Below, piece after piece: positions 30,944 to 39,646 of a DNA stretch of 46,662 nt; within the stretch, counting starts at the first letter, position 1; the number at the start of each line of letters is the position of its first letter. The stretch comes from CAUVKI01 sp963552605 (GTDB taxonomy: Bacteria > Bacillota > Clostridia > Tissierellales > Peptoniphilaceae). The notes below the pieces were generated by a model. It made no database searches. It was not told the origin of the DNA and saw nothing but the letters and a program-made list of their open reading frames with translations. The translations under genes were made by a program, and so were the position numbers. Where the stretch lies: NCBI GenBank assembly GCA_963552605.1, contig CAUVKI010000013.1, positions 1 through 46,662 of the forward strand. The letters are read 5' to 3'.

Positions 30944-31591
30944 TTAACGTTCCACAAGCTTTTGAATTGATTTTTGACTTCCGAAAATCAAAAGCTTTTT
31001 ATCTTCTTCCATAATGAAATCGGGACCGATTTGGAAATTATATCTTTCTTTCTCCTTTACTCCCAAAACCGTTACCCCGTAATGCTTTCTTATGTCCAAC
31101 TTCAAAATGCTCTTTGTGCTCCATTCCTTGGGGGTGTCAATTTCTACCACCGCATTATCCTCGTCAATTTCCATAAAATCCAAAATATGTTCCGAGGTGC
31201 AGCGCATAGCGGTCCACCTTGCCAACTGTTTTTGAGGGTACACCACTTCGTCCGCGCCGTTTTTGAGTAAAAATTTTTCCTGAAGATGTCTCGAAGCACG
31301 AGCTATAACTTTTTTTGCACCGAGTTCCTTCAAAAGCCATGTCGTTTCCAAAGAGCTTTGAAAATCATTTCCGATTGTCACTATCACCACATCGAAATTA
31401 TCAACCCCCAATGACTCCAAAAATTCTCTGTTGGTGCTGTCTCCAATCTGAGCGTCGTCGATAAAGGAAAGTGCGTCCTGCACTCTTTTTTCATCATTGT
31501 CAACCGCCATAACTTCACGATTAAGTTTCACAAGCTCCATTGCAATATTGATTCCGAAATGTCCCAAACCTATAATCAAAGCCGATTTCAT
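30944..31591 (-). CDS. ktrA: Potassium uptake gating subunit KtrA (RCK domain)
   Basis: 215 residues. Cytosolic ring protein that gates the KtrB pore in response to ATP/ADP and, in related species, c-di-AMP. Seen: N-terminal Rossmann RCK domain with SALIIGLGHFGINIAMELV (dinucleotide loop GxGxxG) and AVDNDEKRVQ, VVIVTIGNDFQSSL, KKVIARAS; then an RCK_C domain (about 135-215) with ILKLDIRKHYGVTVLGVK. Follows ktrB after 8 bases. Confidence 0.94.
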   Translation of the reverse strand: MKSALIIGLGHFGINIAMELVKLNREVMAVDNDEKRVQDALSFIDDAQIGDSTNREFLESLGVDNFDVVIVTIGNDFQSSLETTWLLKELGAKKVIARASRHLQEKFLLKNGADEVVYPQKQLARWTAMRCTSEHILDFMEIDEDNAVVEIDTPKEWSTKSILKLDIRKHYGVTVLGVKEKERYNFQIGPDFIMEEDKKLLIFGSQKSIQKLVER

Positions 31592-31599
31592 ATTGCCTC

Positions 31600-32913
31600 C
31601 TAACCCACTGTAATTTTTTCCTCAGGCAGTCTTCCCAAAGCTTCCGAGGCGTTCACCGTGGAAAAAATGAGAGTTAATCCCCCAACTCTCCCCACGAACA
31701 TCAAAAATATTAAAACGGCACAGGATTCTCTTGTAAGTTTTGGAGTGTTCCCCAGACTAAGTCCGACCGTACCCACTGCGGAGGTTGTTTCAAACAGACA
31801 CGAAAGTATCGGGAGCTGTTCTATTCGGCTTATTAAAAACGCTCCGAACAAAGCCAAGGTTATATAGAGAATTAAAAGTGCCGCGGAATTTTTTATACTT
31901 TCCTCGGGTATTCTTCTGCCGAAAAAATGCGGTTGCTTTTCTCTCTTGAAAACGGATATGCTTGTGGCGATTAAAATTGCCAAGGTGGTGGTTTTCATTC
32001 CTCCCGCAGTAGATCCCGGTGAACCTCCCACAATCATTAAAAGTATCATTACGAAAATACCGGTTTCGGTCAAAACGGAAAAATCAACGGTGTTAAATCC
32101 GGCTGTGCGGCAAGTTACGGATTGAAAAAGGGAAGGTAAAATCCTTTCGAAAAGCCCAAGCATAGGAAATTCAAAAAATAAAAAATATAGTGCGGGAATG
32201 ATTGTGAGTAAAAGCGAAGTTGCAATAATCACCTTGCTTTGCAAATGGTATTTTTTTATATTGAACTTGTGCTTTTTTATATCGTCCCAAGTCGCAAATC
32301 CTATTCCCCCCGTTATTATAAGAGCCATTATAACCACATTGAAGAAAATATTTTTAGAAAGATGTGTCAATGAAGAAAAAATTTCCCTATCTCCCATAAG
32401 GTCGAACCCTGCGTTGCAAAAAGCCGATATGGAATGAAATATTGCATAAAAACTTCCATCCATAATCCCCCGATCAGGTATAAAGACAAATGCCAAAAAA
32501 AATGCTCCGATGAGTTCAATCGCAACCGATACTTTTATTATGAATTTTACATGACTTATTATTCCCCCAACTTGTAATGCCGAGATTGAATACTGCATAA
32601 GGTTTCTCTCTCTAAGACCGAGTTTTTTTCCGGAAAGGAGGAAAAGAGCTGTCGCCGCCGTTACGACACCCATTCCCCCAATCTGTATCAGCAGTATTAT
32701 AACGGTTTTTCCGAACAAAGACCAATAGGTTGCGGTGTCTTTGACCACAAGTCCCGTAACACACATTGCGGAGGTCGCCGTAAAGAGTGCGTCTTTGAAA
32801 GAAGCTCCTTCTCCGTCCGCCGTGGCTATGGGAAAGGTGAGAAGAATTGAACCTATAAATATGAATAAGATAAATCCGAATACTATTATCTGTGAAGACG
32901 AAAGCTTTTTCAT
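31600..32913 (-). CDS. ktrB: Potassium (sodium-dependent) uptake pore KtrB
   Basis: 437 residues, eight-plus membrane helices in four pore repeats. Each repeat keeps the selectivity-filter type glycine loop: SAMCVTGLVV, SAFCNAGFDL, VTCRTAGFNTVD and SAVGTVGLSLG. GGSPGSTAGGMKTTTLA is typical of KtrB/TrkH. With KtrA it forms a Na-dependent K+ uptake system. Promoter TTTACA-17-TATAAT at 32946-32974; ribosome site AAGGGAGG. No ydaO-type c-di-AMP riboswitch is visible in the leader. Confidence 0.95.
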   Translation of the reverse strand: MKKLSSSQIIVFGFILFIFIGSILLTFPIATADGEGASFKDALFTATSAMCVTGLVVKDTATYWSLFGKTVIILLIQIGGMGVVTAATALFLLSGKKLGLRERNLMQYSISALQVGGIISHVKFIIKVSVAIELIGAFFLAFVFIPDRGIMDGSFYAIFHSISAFCNAGFDLMGDREIFSSLTHLSKNIFFNVVIMALIITGGIGFATWDDIKKHKFNIKKYHLQSKVIIATSLLLTIIPALYFLFFEFPMLGLFERILPSLFQSVTCRTAGFNTVDFSVLTETGIFVMILLMIVGGSPGSTAGGMKTTTLAILIATSISVFKREKQPHFFGRRIPEESIKNSAALLILYITLALFGAFLISRIEQLPILSCLFETTSAVGTVGLSLGNTPKLTRESCAVLIFLMFVGRVGGLTLIFSTVNASEALGRLPEEKITVG

Positions 32914-32945
32914 AATTGCCTCCCTTGGATATAAGTTCGCAACTC

Positions 32946-32974
32946 ATTATAAATAATTGTGCGTATCATGTAAA
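32946..32974 (-). promoter_or_regulatory. SigA-type promoter of the ktrB operon
   Basis: Minus strand TTTACA (32969-32974), 17-base spacer, TATAAT (32946-32951), 33 bases ahead of the ktrB start. Confidence 0.75.
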
Positions 32975-33012
32975 GCTTAACGGACAAAAGAAATATAAGG
33001 GAGTATTTAAAT

Positions 33013-33041
33013 TTTACAAACCGCCGCAATAATTATATAAT
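33013..33041 (+). promoter_or_regulatory. SigA-type promoter of the Rpn nuclease gene
   Basis: TTTACA at 33013-33018, 17-base spacer, TATAAT at 33036-33041, 39 bases before the start codon. It lies back to back with the ktrB promoter. Confidence 0.75.
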
Positions 33042-33080
33042 TGAAGTGTGGATTTAGATAAAAAACTTTAGGAGGAAAAA

Positions 33081-33914
33081 ATGTCCAATTCAAACAAAGA
33101 AAAAGTATCACCCAAAGTCGATCTCATATTCAAAAATATTTTTACCGATCCTGAAAACACAGATCTGTTAACAGATTTTCTCTCGTCGATATTGAAAATA
33201 CCTGCTAATAATATAACGAGCGTGGACATTTTGGATAATGAAATAGTTCCCGATGCGTTATTCTCAAAATTCAGCCGTCTTGATCTTCTCCTCACGCTTG
33301 ACGGTGCAACGAAAATTGATGTGAAAATACAAATTCAAAACTATGAAGATTACAAAGAAAGAACTCTATACTATTGGTCAAAGACATATGCGAGAGACTT
33401 TCAAAGGAGCGAGAACCACACCACTCCGAAAAATGTAATAGTAATCAACATCACAGACTTCAATCTTTTAGACTGTGAAGAATACCACTCAACTTTCAGA
33501 ATTTTTGAAGAAAACCGTAATGAATTGCTCACGGACAAATTGAGAATAGACTTTTTGGAACTTAGGAAAGCAAAGGAGGTCAGAACCATGGACAAAAAAC
33601 AAATCTGGATGGACTTTCTTAACACAAATGCGGCAGATGAAAAGACATTAAACTATCTTGCCGGGGTATCTAAAATTATGAATAAAGCCGTTTCAATTCT
33701 TAGAAAGATGAGTGCAGATGAAAAGGAGCTGCACTTAATAGAACAGCGTGAAAAGATGATAAGAGATGAACGCTCCGCAATCAATTACGCTAAAAGACAG
33801 GGTATTGAAGAGGGAATTGAAGAGGGTATTGAAAGAGGAAGAAATACGATTATAGAAAGTATGAGAAGAGCGGGTATGTCGGAAGAACAAATACAGAGGA
33901 TTTTGTCGGCGTAG
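33081..33914 (+). CDS. Rpn family recombination-promoting nuclease / putative transposase
   Basis: 277 residues. Family features: VSPKVDLIFKNIFTDPEN at the start, a long linker, and the C-terminal repeat EEGIEEGIERGR followed by MRRAGMSEEQIQRIL. PD-(D/E)XK-type core would be expected as LD...(about 12)...E-x-Q; here it reads SRLDLLLTLDG then IDVKIQIQ. So the aspartate (D68) is kept but the residue normally Glu is Lys82, which may remove catalysis (inference). Own promoter and GGAGG site. Rpn genes act as DNA endonucleases with recombination or phage-defence links. A repeat scrap follows the stop (33918-33951), and the window's left edge carries another Rpn tail. Confidence 0.85.
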   Translation: MSNSNKEKVSPKVDLIFKNIFTDPENTDLLTDFLSSILKIPANNITSVDILDNEIVPDALFSKFSRLDLLLTLDGATKIDVKIQIQNYEDYKERTLYYWSKTYARDFQRSENHTTPKNVIVINITDFNLLDCEEYHSTFRIFEENRNELLTDKLRIDFLELRKAKEVRTMDKKQIWMDFLNTNAADEKTLNYLAGVSKIMNKAVSILRKMSADEKELHLIEQREKMIRDERSAINYAKRQGIEEGIEEGIERGRNTIIESMRRAGMSEEQIQRILSA

Positions 33915-33951
33915 TGCTATGGACAAAAAACAAATACGGAAGGACTTTCTT
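33589..33951 (+). repeat. 34-bp imperfect direct repeat inside and after the Rpn gene
   Basis: ATGGACAAAAAACAAAT plus ...GGACTTTCTTA occurs inside the gene (33590-33622) and again four bases after its stop codon (33918-33951). The second copy has no continuing frame of Rpn type. It resembles the post-stop repeat at 251-290 in form but comes from another part of the gene. Confidence 0.75.
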
Positions 33952-33985
33952 ATTAATCCTCTCAGTTCCGAATGGAATAAATCGC

Positions 33986-34014
33986 TTGACTTTTTTTGAG
34001 GGCTGTCTTATCAT
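33986..34014 (+). promoter_or_regulatory. SigA-type promoter of the T-box-ileS unit
   Basis: TTGACT at 33986-33991, 17-base spacer and TATCAT at 34009-34014, which places the start of transcription just before the T-box stem I. Confidence 0.8.
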
Positions 34015-34017
34015 TAA

Positions 34018-34232
34018 AAGCGACATGGACGGGAAGAGTAGGGCGCATTGTCTTAAAGAGAGCGGGCGGGCGGTGAGAGTTCGCAGACAATGTGTTTGAA
34101 GATCACCCCTGAGTTTTCTTTCGGAAATGGAAGAACGGGTTGCGCCGTTATTTGCATTGAGGCGGCAGATTTTTTTCTGCAAGTCGGGTGGTACCGCGAG
34201 AGTTCGTCCCGGAGTTTTTCCGGGATTTTTTA
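34018..34232 (+). promoter_or_regulatory. T-box riboswitch controlling ileS
   Basis: Leader RNA that senses uncharged tRNA-Ile and allows read-through. Seen: 5' AGCGA...GGGAAGAGTAG elements of stem I, an ATC triplet at 34102-34104 (GAAGATCACC) in the place expected for the Ile specifier, the T-box bulge sequence GGGTGGTACCGCG (34188-34200), and a terminator CCCGGA/TCCGGG (34208-34224) followed by T's (34226-34231). The antiterminator would use the T-box bulge against the terminator 5' arm. Placed directly upstream of ileS. Confidence 0.93.
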
Positions 34233-34255
34233 GTTACTGAAATAAAGGAGGAATT

Positions 34256-37200
34256 ATGAAGAAATTTGAAGAATTATCCAAAAAAAAAGCCTGCGAGAGA
34301 GAAAGGGAGATTGCAAAGTATTGGGAAGAGATTGATCTTTTAAAGACCTGTATGTCCGAAAGAAAAGACAGCCCGAACTTTGTGTTTTATGAAGGTCCTC
34401 CCACCGCCAACGGCAAGCCCGGCATTCACCATGTAATGGCACGCACTCTTAAAGATCTCACCTGCCGTTATAAAACTATGAAAGGCTACAAGGTGAGAAG
34501 AAAAGCCGGTTGGGATACTCACGGACTTCCCGTGGAGATAGAAGTGGAAAAGGAATTGGGACTTAAAGATAAAAATGAGGTGGTTGAATACGGGATAGAG
34601 GCTTTTAATAAAAAATGCCGTGAGTCGGTTTTTCGCTATGAAAAACTTTGGAGAGATATGACCCGTCAAATGGCATATCTTATAGACCTTGATGACCCTT
34701 ATATCACATTGAATAATGACTATATCGAGAGCGTGTGGCATATCTTGGATAAGATGTTTAAGGACGATCTTTTATATGAGGGACATAAAATTCTTCCCTA
34801 CTGCTCCCGATGCGGTACGGGACTTGCAAGCCACGAAGTTGCGCAAGGGTATGAGAATATAAAGACCGAAACGGTGATAGTGAGGTTTAAGGCAAAAGAT
34901 GAAGATGCATATTTCCTCGCCTGGACAACCACTCCTTGGACACTTCCCTCAAATGTGGCGTTAGCTGTAAATCCGGAGGTGGATTATATTAAAGCCAAGG
35001 CTGATGACGGAAAGATTTACTATTGTGCAAAAGCTCTTTCGGATAAGGTTTTGGGAGAAGATTATGAAGTTATTGAAATTATAAAAGGTAAGGATTTGGA
35101 ATACAGAAAGTATGAACAGCTAATTCCTGAAATCAAGGTTGAAAAAAATGCGTTTTTTGTGGTCTGTGCGGATTATGTGACCACGGAGGACGGAACGGGA
35201 ATTGTTCATACAGCAACGGCGTTCGGAGAGGACGATTATAACACGGGATTAAGATATGATTTGGCAGTTGTAAAGCCTGTGGATCTTGACGGAAAATTTA
35301 CTGAAACAAGGTGGAGGGGGAAATTCGTCATAGACGCCGACCCCGATATAATTAAGCATCTTAAAGAAAACGGGCTTTTGGTTCGCAAACAAAAGATGGA
35401 GCATAATTATCCACACTGCTGGAGGTGCCACACTCCCCTGCTCTATTACGCAAAGCCCTCGTGGTATATTGAGGTCAATAAATTCAAGGACAAGCTTGTA
35501 GAAAATAACAGTAATGTAAAGTGGTATCCCGCATTTGTGGGGGAAAAGCGTTTCGGAAATTGGCTTGAGAACCTGAACGACTGGGCGATTTCACGCTCAA
35601 GGTATTGGGGAACTCCGCTCCCTCTATGGAGATGTGATGAATGCGGACATATAAAAAGTATAGGTTCAAGGGCGGAGCTGGTCAAAGAGGCTTTAGAGGA
35701 TATAGACGAAAATATCGAGCTGCACCGACCCTATGTGGATAATGTCCATCTTAAGTGCGAAAAATGCGGTGCTAAGATGACCAGAGAAACAGATGTCATC
35801 GACGTGTGGTTTGACTCCGGAGCAATGCCCTTTGCGCAATGGCACTACCCTTTTGAGCACAAGGAAGATTTTGAAAATTTGTTTCCCGCGGATTTTATCT
35901 GCGAGGGAATTGACCAAACCCGAGGCTGGTTCTACTCTCTTATGGCTATCTCCACCTATATGAAAGGAGCGAGTCCTTATAAGAGTGTTTTGGTAAACGA
36001 TTTAGTGCTGGATAAGGACGGAAAGAAGATGAGCAAGACAAAGGGAAACACCGTGGATCCCTTTATGCTCTTTGAAAAATACGGAGCGGACGTGCTGAGG
36101 TGGTATTTGGTATACGTTTCCCAACCTTGGGTTCCGACCAAATTCGATGAGGACGGACTGAAAGAAGTCGAAACAAAATTTTTCCGTTCCATACGCAATG
36201 TCTATAACTTTTTCTCCCTCTATACCGGCACGGAGAATATAGACCCCTCCGAGATGACGCTTGATGAAAATTCGCTTGATGAAATAGACAGATGGGTGCT
36301 CTCAAAATATAACAAGCTCCTGAAAAATTGCAATGAGAGCATAGAAAAATTTGAAGTGACAAAGGCTGTACACGATATTTCCGATTTCGTAATAGAGGAT
36401 CTTTCCAACTGGTATATCAGAAGAAACAGAAGAAGATTTTGGCAGTCGGAAAACCTTAAGGACAAGGAAACGGTTTTCAGAGTGACCTATGAAATTCTTT
36501 TAGGGGTATCGAAGTTGATTGCACCCTTTGCACCTTTTTTGGCGGAGGAATTGTATCTTCACCTTACGGACGAAAAAACCGTTCATATAAAAAGATATCC
36601 CGAAGCCGACGAAAGTAAAATACTACCTAAAGTCGAAGAACGCATGGACTTGGTGAGAACTTTGGTTTCGCTCGGCAGAGCCTCAAGGGAGAAAATAGGA
36701 ATAAAGGTGCGCCAACCTCTCTCGGAGGTTTTGGTGGACGGGAAGTATGAGAATGAACTTTCCGATATGGTAAATCTGATAAAGGAAGAGCTTAATGTGA
36801 AGAAAGTCGTTTTTGAACACGATCTCTCGACCTTTATGAATTATAAGTTAAAACCCGATTTCAAAGCGGCGGGTGCGACCTTGGGGAAAAAGATAAAGGC
36901 TTTTCAAAATGCACTGAATGAAGCTGATGCAAAAGCTCTGGTAAAAGAAATTGAGGAAAAAGGCAAAACGGTCTTGGTTCTTGACGGAGAGGAAACGGAA
37001 ATTCCTAAAAATTTTATTATGATAACGGTGGAATCCAAAGAAGGATTTGATGCGGAAACGGAAAACGGCGTATTTGTTGTTCTCGAAACGAAATTGAGTG
37101 AAAATTTGCTAAGGGAAGGTTATGCAAGGGAATTGATCTCAAAAATTCAAAACTTGAGAAAGGCATCGGGCTTTGAAGTGGTCGATAGAATTGATGTCGT

Positions 37201-37366
37201 TTTTGAAGCCGGAGAAAAGCTGAAATCGGCAATAGAGGATTTCAAAAAAATTATTATGGAAGAAACTCTATCCAAAAGCTTTGAGGAGAGAGAAAACTCC
37301 GGCGAGCAAACGGACATAAACGGAGAGATGATAAAGCTTTCCATTTCAAAAACTTCCTCTTTATAG
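34256..37366 (+). CDS. ileS: Isoleucyl-tRNA synthetase, IleRS2-like, with altered HIGH motif
   Basis: 1036 residues charging tRNA-Ile. Class Ia core: the first signature is GKPGIHHVMART (G56-I57-H58-H59) where HIGH is standard; the second is KMSKT (591-595). Editing domain CP1 lies about 180-400 (AWTTTPWTLPSNVAL; DGTGIVHTATAFGEDD). The length and the late GWDTHGLPVEIEVEKELGL and DVWFDSGAMPFAQWHYP style fit the eukaryote-like IleRS2 branch, not the 920-residue bacterial type with a zinc C-terminus. A GXHH swap has been described in IleRS2 with very strong mupirocin resistance; I recall this but cannot cite exactly. Controlled by the T-box at 34018-34232. Confidence 0.93.
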   Translation: MKKFEELSKKKACEREREIAKYWEEIDLLKTCMSERKDSPNFVFYEGPPTANGKPGIHHVMARTLKDLTCRYKTMKGYKVRRKAGWDTHGLPVEIEVEKELGLKDKNEVVEYGIEAFNKKCRESVFRYEKLWRDMTRQMAYLIDLDDPYITLNNDYIESVWHILDKMFKDDLLYEGHKILPYCSRCGTGLASHEVAQGYENIKTETVIVRFKAKDEDAYFLAWTTTPWTLPSNVALAVNPEVDYIKAKADDGKIYYCAKALSDKVLGEDYEVIEIIKGKDLEYRKYEQLIPEIKVEKNAFFVVCADYVTTEDGTGIVHTATAFGEDDYNTGLRYDLAVVKPVDLDGKFTETRWRGKFVIDADPDIIKHLKENGLLVRKQKMEHNYPHCWRCHTPLLYYAKPSWYIEVNKFKDKLVENNSNVKWYPAFVGEKRFGNWLENLNDWAISRSRYWGTPLPLWRCDECGHIKSIGSRAELVKEALEDIDENIELHRPYVDNVHLKCEKCGAKMTRETDVIDVWFDSGAMPFAQWHYPFEHKEDFENLFPADFICEGIDQTRGWFYSLMAISTYMKGASPYKSVLVNDLVLDKDGKKMSKTKGNTVDPFMLFEKYGADVLRWYLVYVSQPWVPTKFDEDGLKEVETKFFRSIRNVYNFFSLYTGTENIDPSEMTLDENSLDEIDRWVLSKYNKLLKNCNESIEKFEVTKAVHDISDFVIEDLSNWYIRRNRRRFWQSENLKDKETVFRVTYEILLGVSKLIAPFAPFLAEELYLHLTDEKTVHIKRYPEADESKILPKVEERMDLVRTLVSLGRASREKIGIKVRQPLSEVLVDGKYENELSDMVNLIKEELNVKKVVFEHDLSTFMNYKLKPDFKAAGATLGKKIKAFQNALNEADAKALVKEIEEKGKTVLVLDGEETEIPKNFIMITVESKEGFDAETENGVFVVLETKLSENLLREGYARELISKIQNLRKASGFEVVDRIDVVFEAGEKLKSAIEDFKKIIMEETLSKSFEERENSGEQTDINGEMIKLSISKTSSL

Positions 37367-37382
37367 AGAGGGAGTTTTTTTT
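37350..37382 (+). terminator. Terminator at the end of ileS
   Basis: AACTTCCTCT (37351-37360) pairs with AGAGGGAGTT (37366-37375) around TTATA, which contains part of the ileS stop codon, and is followed by seven or more T's. Confidence 0.85.
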
Positions 37383-37516
37383 ACCGTGAAATCTGTTTGC
37401 ACTTGTATATGAATGATATAATAAACTTGTCTGCAATGAAAAATTATTCAAAATATTTAGTGAGCGATTAAATATCACTTGAGTATAATTATAAACCGTG
37501 GAAAGGAGATATATTT

Positions 37517-38863
37517 GTGAAAGACGGGGCGTTGACAAAAAGGCTGTGGAGTCTTTCCTATCCGAGTATGCTCTGCGCTGCTATGGAAAGTTTTTATGAT
37601 ATGACGGATATGATGTGGATTGGGAGAATTTCTGAAACTGCCGTATCCGCAGTGACTTTATTTGCCGCACTTTCAAAGGTTTTTTTGGTATTCAATGCCG
37701 TCATAGGCGGTGCGTCGATTGCTATGCTTTCTCAGGCTTTCGGAAAGAAAGAAGATAAGAGGGTCAATAGAATTGCGGAACAGACTATAAGTTTCAAAAT
37801 TTTAATAGCGATTATTGCGTCTTTAATCTTTTTTCTCATTCTGAAACCGACGCTTAAATTTTATACAGATGATCCTGATATAATTAAGAGCGCTGTGGAT
37901 TACGGTTTTTTGAGAATAGTCTTTATGTTTGTAAATTTCGCCCTCTATTCGGTAAACACCATTTTCAGATGTACAAACAACTCAAAAATTCCAATGCGGA
38001 TTATGTTCATCTCAACCGTTGTAAATATTTTTTTGGATCCCTTGCTGATATTTGAAAAAATTCCTTTTGTGGGAATAAGAGGCTTGGGTCTCGGTGTATT
38101 CGGTGCGGCGGCGGCAACCGTAATTTCGGCTGCAATCGGTTTGCTTATAGGTATGGGGTTGTTGTTAAGAGAAAACGGGGCTGTGAAAATCACATTGAAA
38201 GGACTTTTTTCATTGGAGCCGAATATAGACAGAGATTTAATTCGCATAGGGATTCCCGCAGGCTTGGAAATGGTTTCAAGGAATGTGTCCTATGCTCTTT
38301 TGATAAAGTTTGTAAGCGTATATGGCACTTCTGCAATAAGTGCGGCGGGAATCTGCGGAAAACTTTTCGGATTTTTTCTGATGCCTTTGGGCGGTTTTGC
38401 AATGGGAGGGGCGGCGATTGCGGGACAACTTTTGGGTGAGGAAGATATCGAAGGAACAAAAAATGTCGCAAAGGTTACGGCGGGAATATGTGCCTTGATA
38501 ATGACTTTTCTTGCGATTTTTACGGTATTGTTTTCCGAGGAGCTTATGAGGCTATTTATAGATGAAAAAACCGTTATAGCCATAGGAGCAAATATGCTTA
38601 GGGTGACGGCGGTTTCATATGTGATTGAGGGTTTGGCTTTCGGAAAGAGGGTCGTCTTTTCGGGAAGCGGAGAAACCGCTCCGCTTTTCATTTCGGGATT
38701 TCTTTCAAGGTGGGTCGGGCAGCTTGGAATTTGCGCCTTAGCGGTGAAGTTTAAACTCGGGCTTAACTTCATATGGTTAAGCTATATTGCGGCGTCCGTT
38801 GTGAACTTTGCGGTTACGGAGTATTATTATAGAAAGGGAAAATGGGAAGAAAAAAGAGTTTAG
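37517..38863 (+). CDS. MATE family efflux transporter
   Basis: 448 residues with about twelve membrane helices arranged as two six-helix halves. The first half opens LWSLSYPSMLCAAMESFYDMTDMMWIGR, the MATE start with a conserved acidic residue; the half repeat begins near 240 (IRIGIPAGLEMVSRNVSYALL). It exports drugs or metabolites in exchange for Na+ or H+; substrate unknown. GTG start at 37517 with AAAGGAG at 37502-37508. A TraX-like gene follows 9 bases later. Confidence 0.92.
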   Translation: MKDGALTKRLWSLSYPSMLCAAMESFYDMTDMMWIGRISETAVSAVTLFAALSKVFLVFNAVIGGASIAMLSQAFGKKEDKRVNRIAEQTISFKILIAIIASLIFFLILKPTLKFYTDDPDIIKSAVDYGFLRIVFMFVNFALYSVNTIFRCTNNSKIPMRIMFISTVVNIFLDPLLIFEKIPFVGIRGLGLGVFGAAAATVISAAIGLLIGMGLLLRENGAVKITLKGLFSLEPNIDRDLIRIGIPAGLEMVSRNVSYALLIKFVSVYGTSAISAAGICGKLFGFFLMPLGGFAMGGAAIAGQLLGEEDIEGTKNVAKVTAGICALIMTFLAIFTVLFSEELMRLFIDEKTVIAIGANMLRVTAVSYVIEGLAFGKRVVFSGSGETAPLFISGFLSRWVGQLGICALAVKFKLGLNFIWLSYIAASVVNFAVTEYYYRKGKWEEKRV

Positions 38864-38872
38864 GGGTGTATT

Positions 38873-39622
38873 ATGACAGAAAAAATAAGATTGAACGCAT
38901 TTACGCTGAAAATGATAGCGGTGATCAGTATGCTTATCGACCACACCGCCGTGGCGTTATTGGAGCCGATGTTTATCAATGGTTTCGATACTGTTTTGGG
39001 CTTGCCGATTAATATTTTCGATCTTTACGAAATTATGAGGGGAATTGGACGCTTGGCGTTTCCGATTTATTGTTTTATGATTGTTCAGGGATTTAAATAT
39101 ACGGGTAATATAGCTCGGTATGCCCTAAGGCTTTTTATTTTCGCTTTGATTTCAGAACTGCCTTTCGATTTGGCACTCGTTAAAGATAGTTTTAATTTTG
39201 CATATCAAAATGTCTTTTTCACGCTCCTTATCGGGCTCTTAACAATTTGGGGAATTAGCATTGTTGAAAAAAAATACCCCGATGAGTACCTTCCGGAAGC
39301 TATGAAAAGAACAATTTCATCGCTGGGATTGTTAATTTTGGGAATGTTTGCCGCTCATTTTCTCAACACGGACTATGGTGCTTGGGGGGTTTTTGCAATA
39401 TTTCTTCTCTATATCGCAAGAAATTCCAAAATACATACCCTGATTTGTGCACTAATCGCCTTTTCATTTGAAGCCTCAACCATAATAGTGTATCTATCAA
39501 TTCCTCTTATGCTTCTTTATGGAGGAAAAAAAGGACCGTCTTTGAAATACTTTTTCTATTTTTTCTATCCTGTGCACTTGACGATACTTTGGCTTATAGC
39601 TAATTTTTTATTCGGGAAATAA
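38873..39622 (+). CDS. TraX family membrane protein
   Basis: 249 residues, about seven hydrophobic helices. The TraX signature is the cluster LNAFTLKMIAVISMLIDHTAV at the start, then IGRLAFPIYCFMIVQGFKYT and ELPFDLAL. TraX was named for F-pilin N-acetylation, but chromosomal Firmicute members exist without any conjugation genes, as here, and probably acylate a surface target. Transcribed with the MATE gene. Confidence 0.88.
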   Translation: MTEKIRLNAFTLKMIAVISMLIDHTAVALLEPMFINGFDTVLGLPINIFDLYEIMRGIGRLAFPIYCFMIVQGFKYTGNIARYALRLFIFALISELPFDLALVKDSFNFAYQNVFFTLLIGLLTIWGISIVEKKYPDEYLPEAMKRTISSLGLLILGMFAAHFLNTDYGAWGVFAIFLLYIARNSKIHTLICALIAFSFEASTIIVYLSIPLMLLYGGKKGPSLKYFFYFFYPVHLTILWLIANFLFGK

Positions 39623-39643
39623 AAAAGAGGGATCTCTCCCTCA
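39623..39643 (-). terminator. Terminator after prfA
   Basis: GAGGGA (39627-39632) pairs with TCCCTC (39637-39642). On the minus strand six T's follow the stem; it begins 4 bases after the prfA stop. Confidence 0.85.
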
Positions 39644-39646
39644 AGA

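Noticed and set aside
32914..33080. c-di-AMP (ydaO type) riboswitch ahead of ktrB
   Set aside because: The promoter lies only about 33 bases from the start codon, so no room remains for a riboswitch.
38873..39622. TraX as evidence for a conjugative element
   Set aside because: No relaxase, coupling protein or type IV secretion genes nearby; TraX-like proteins are common as lone chromosomal genes.
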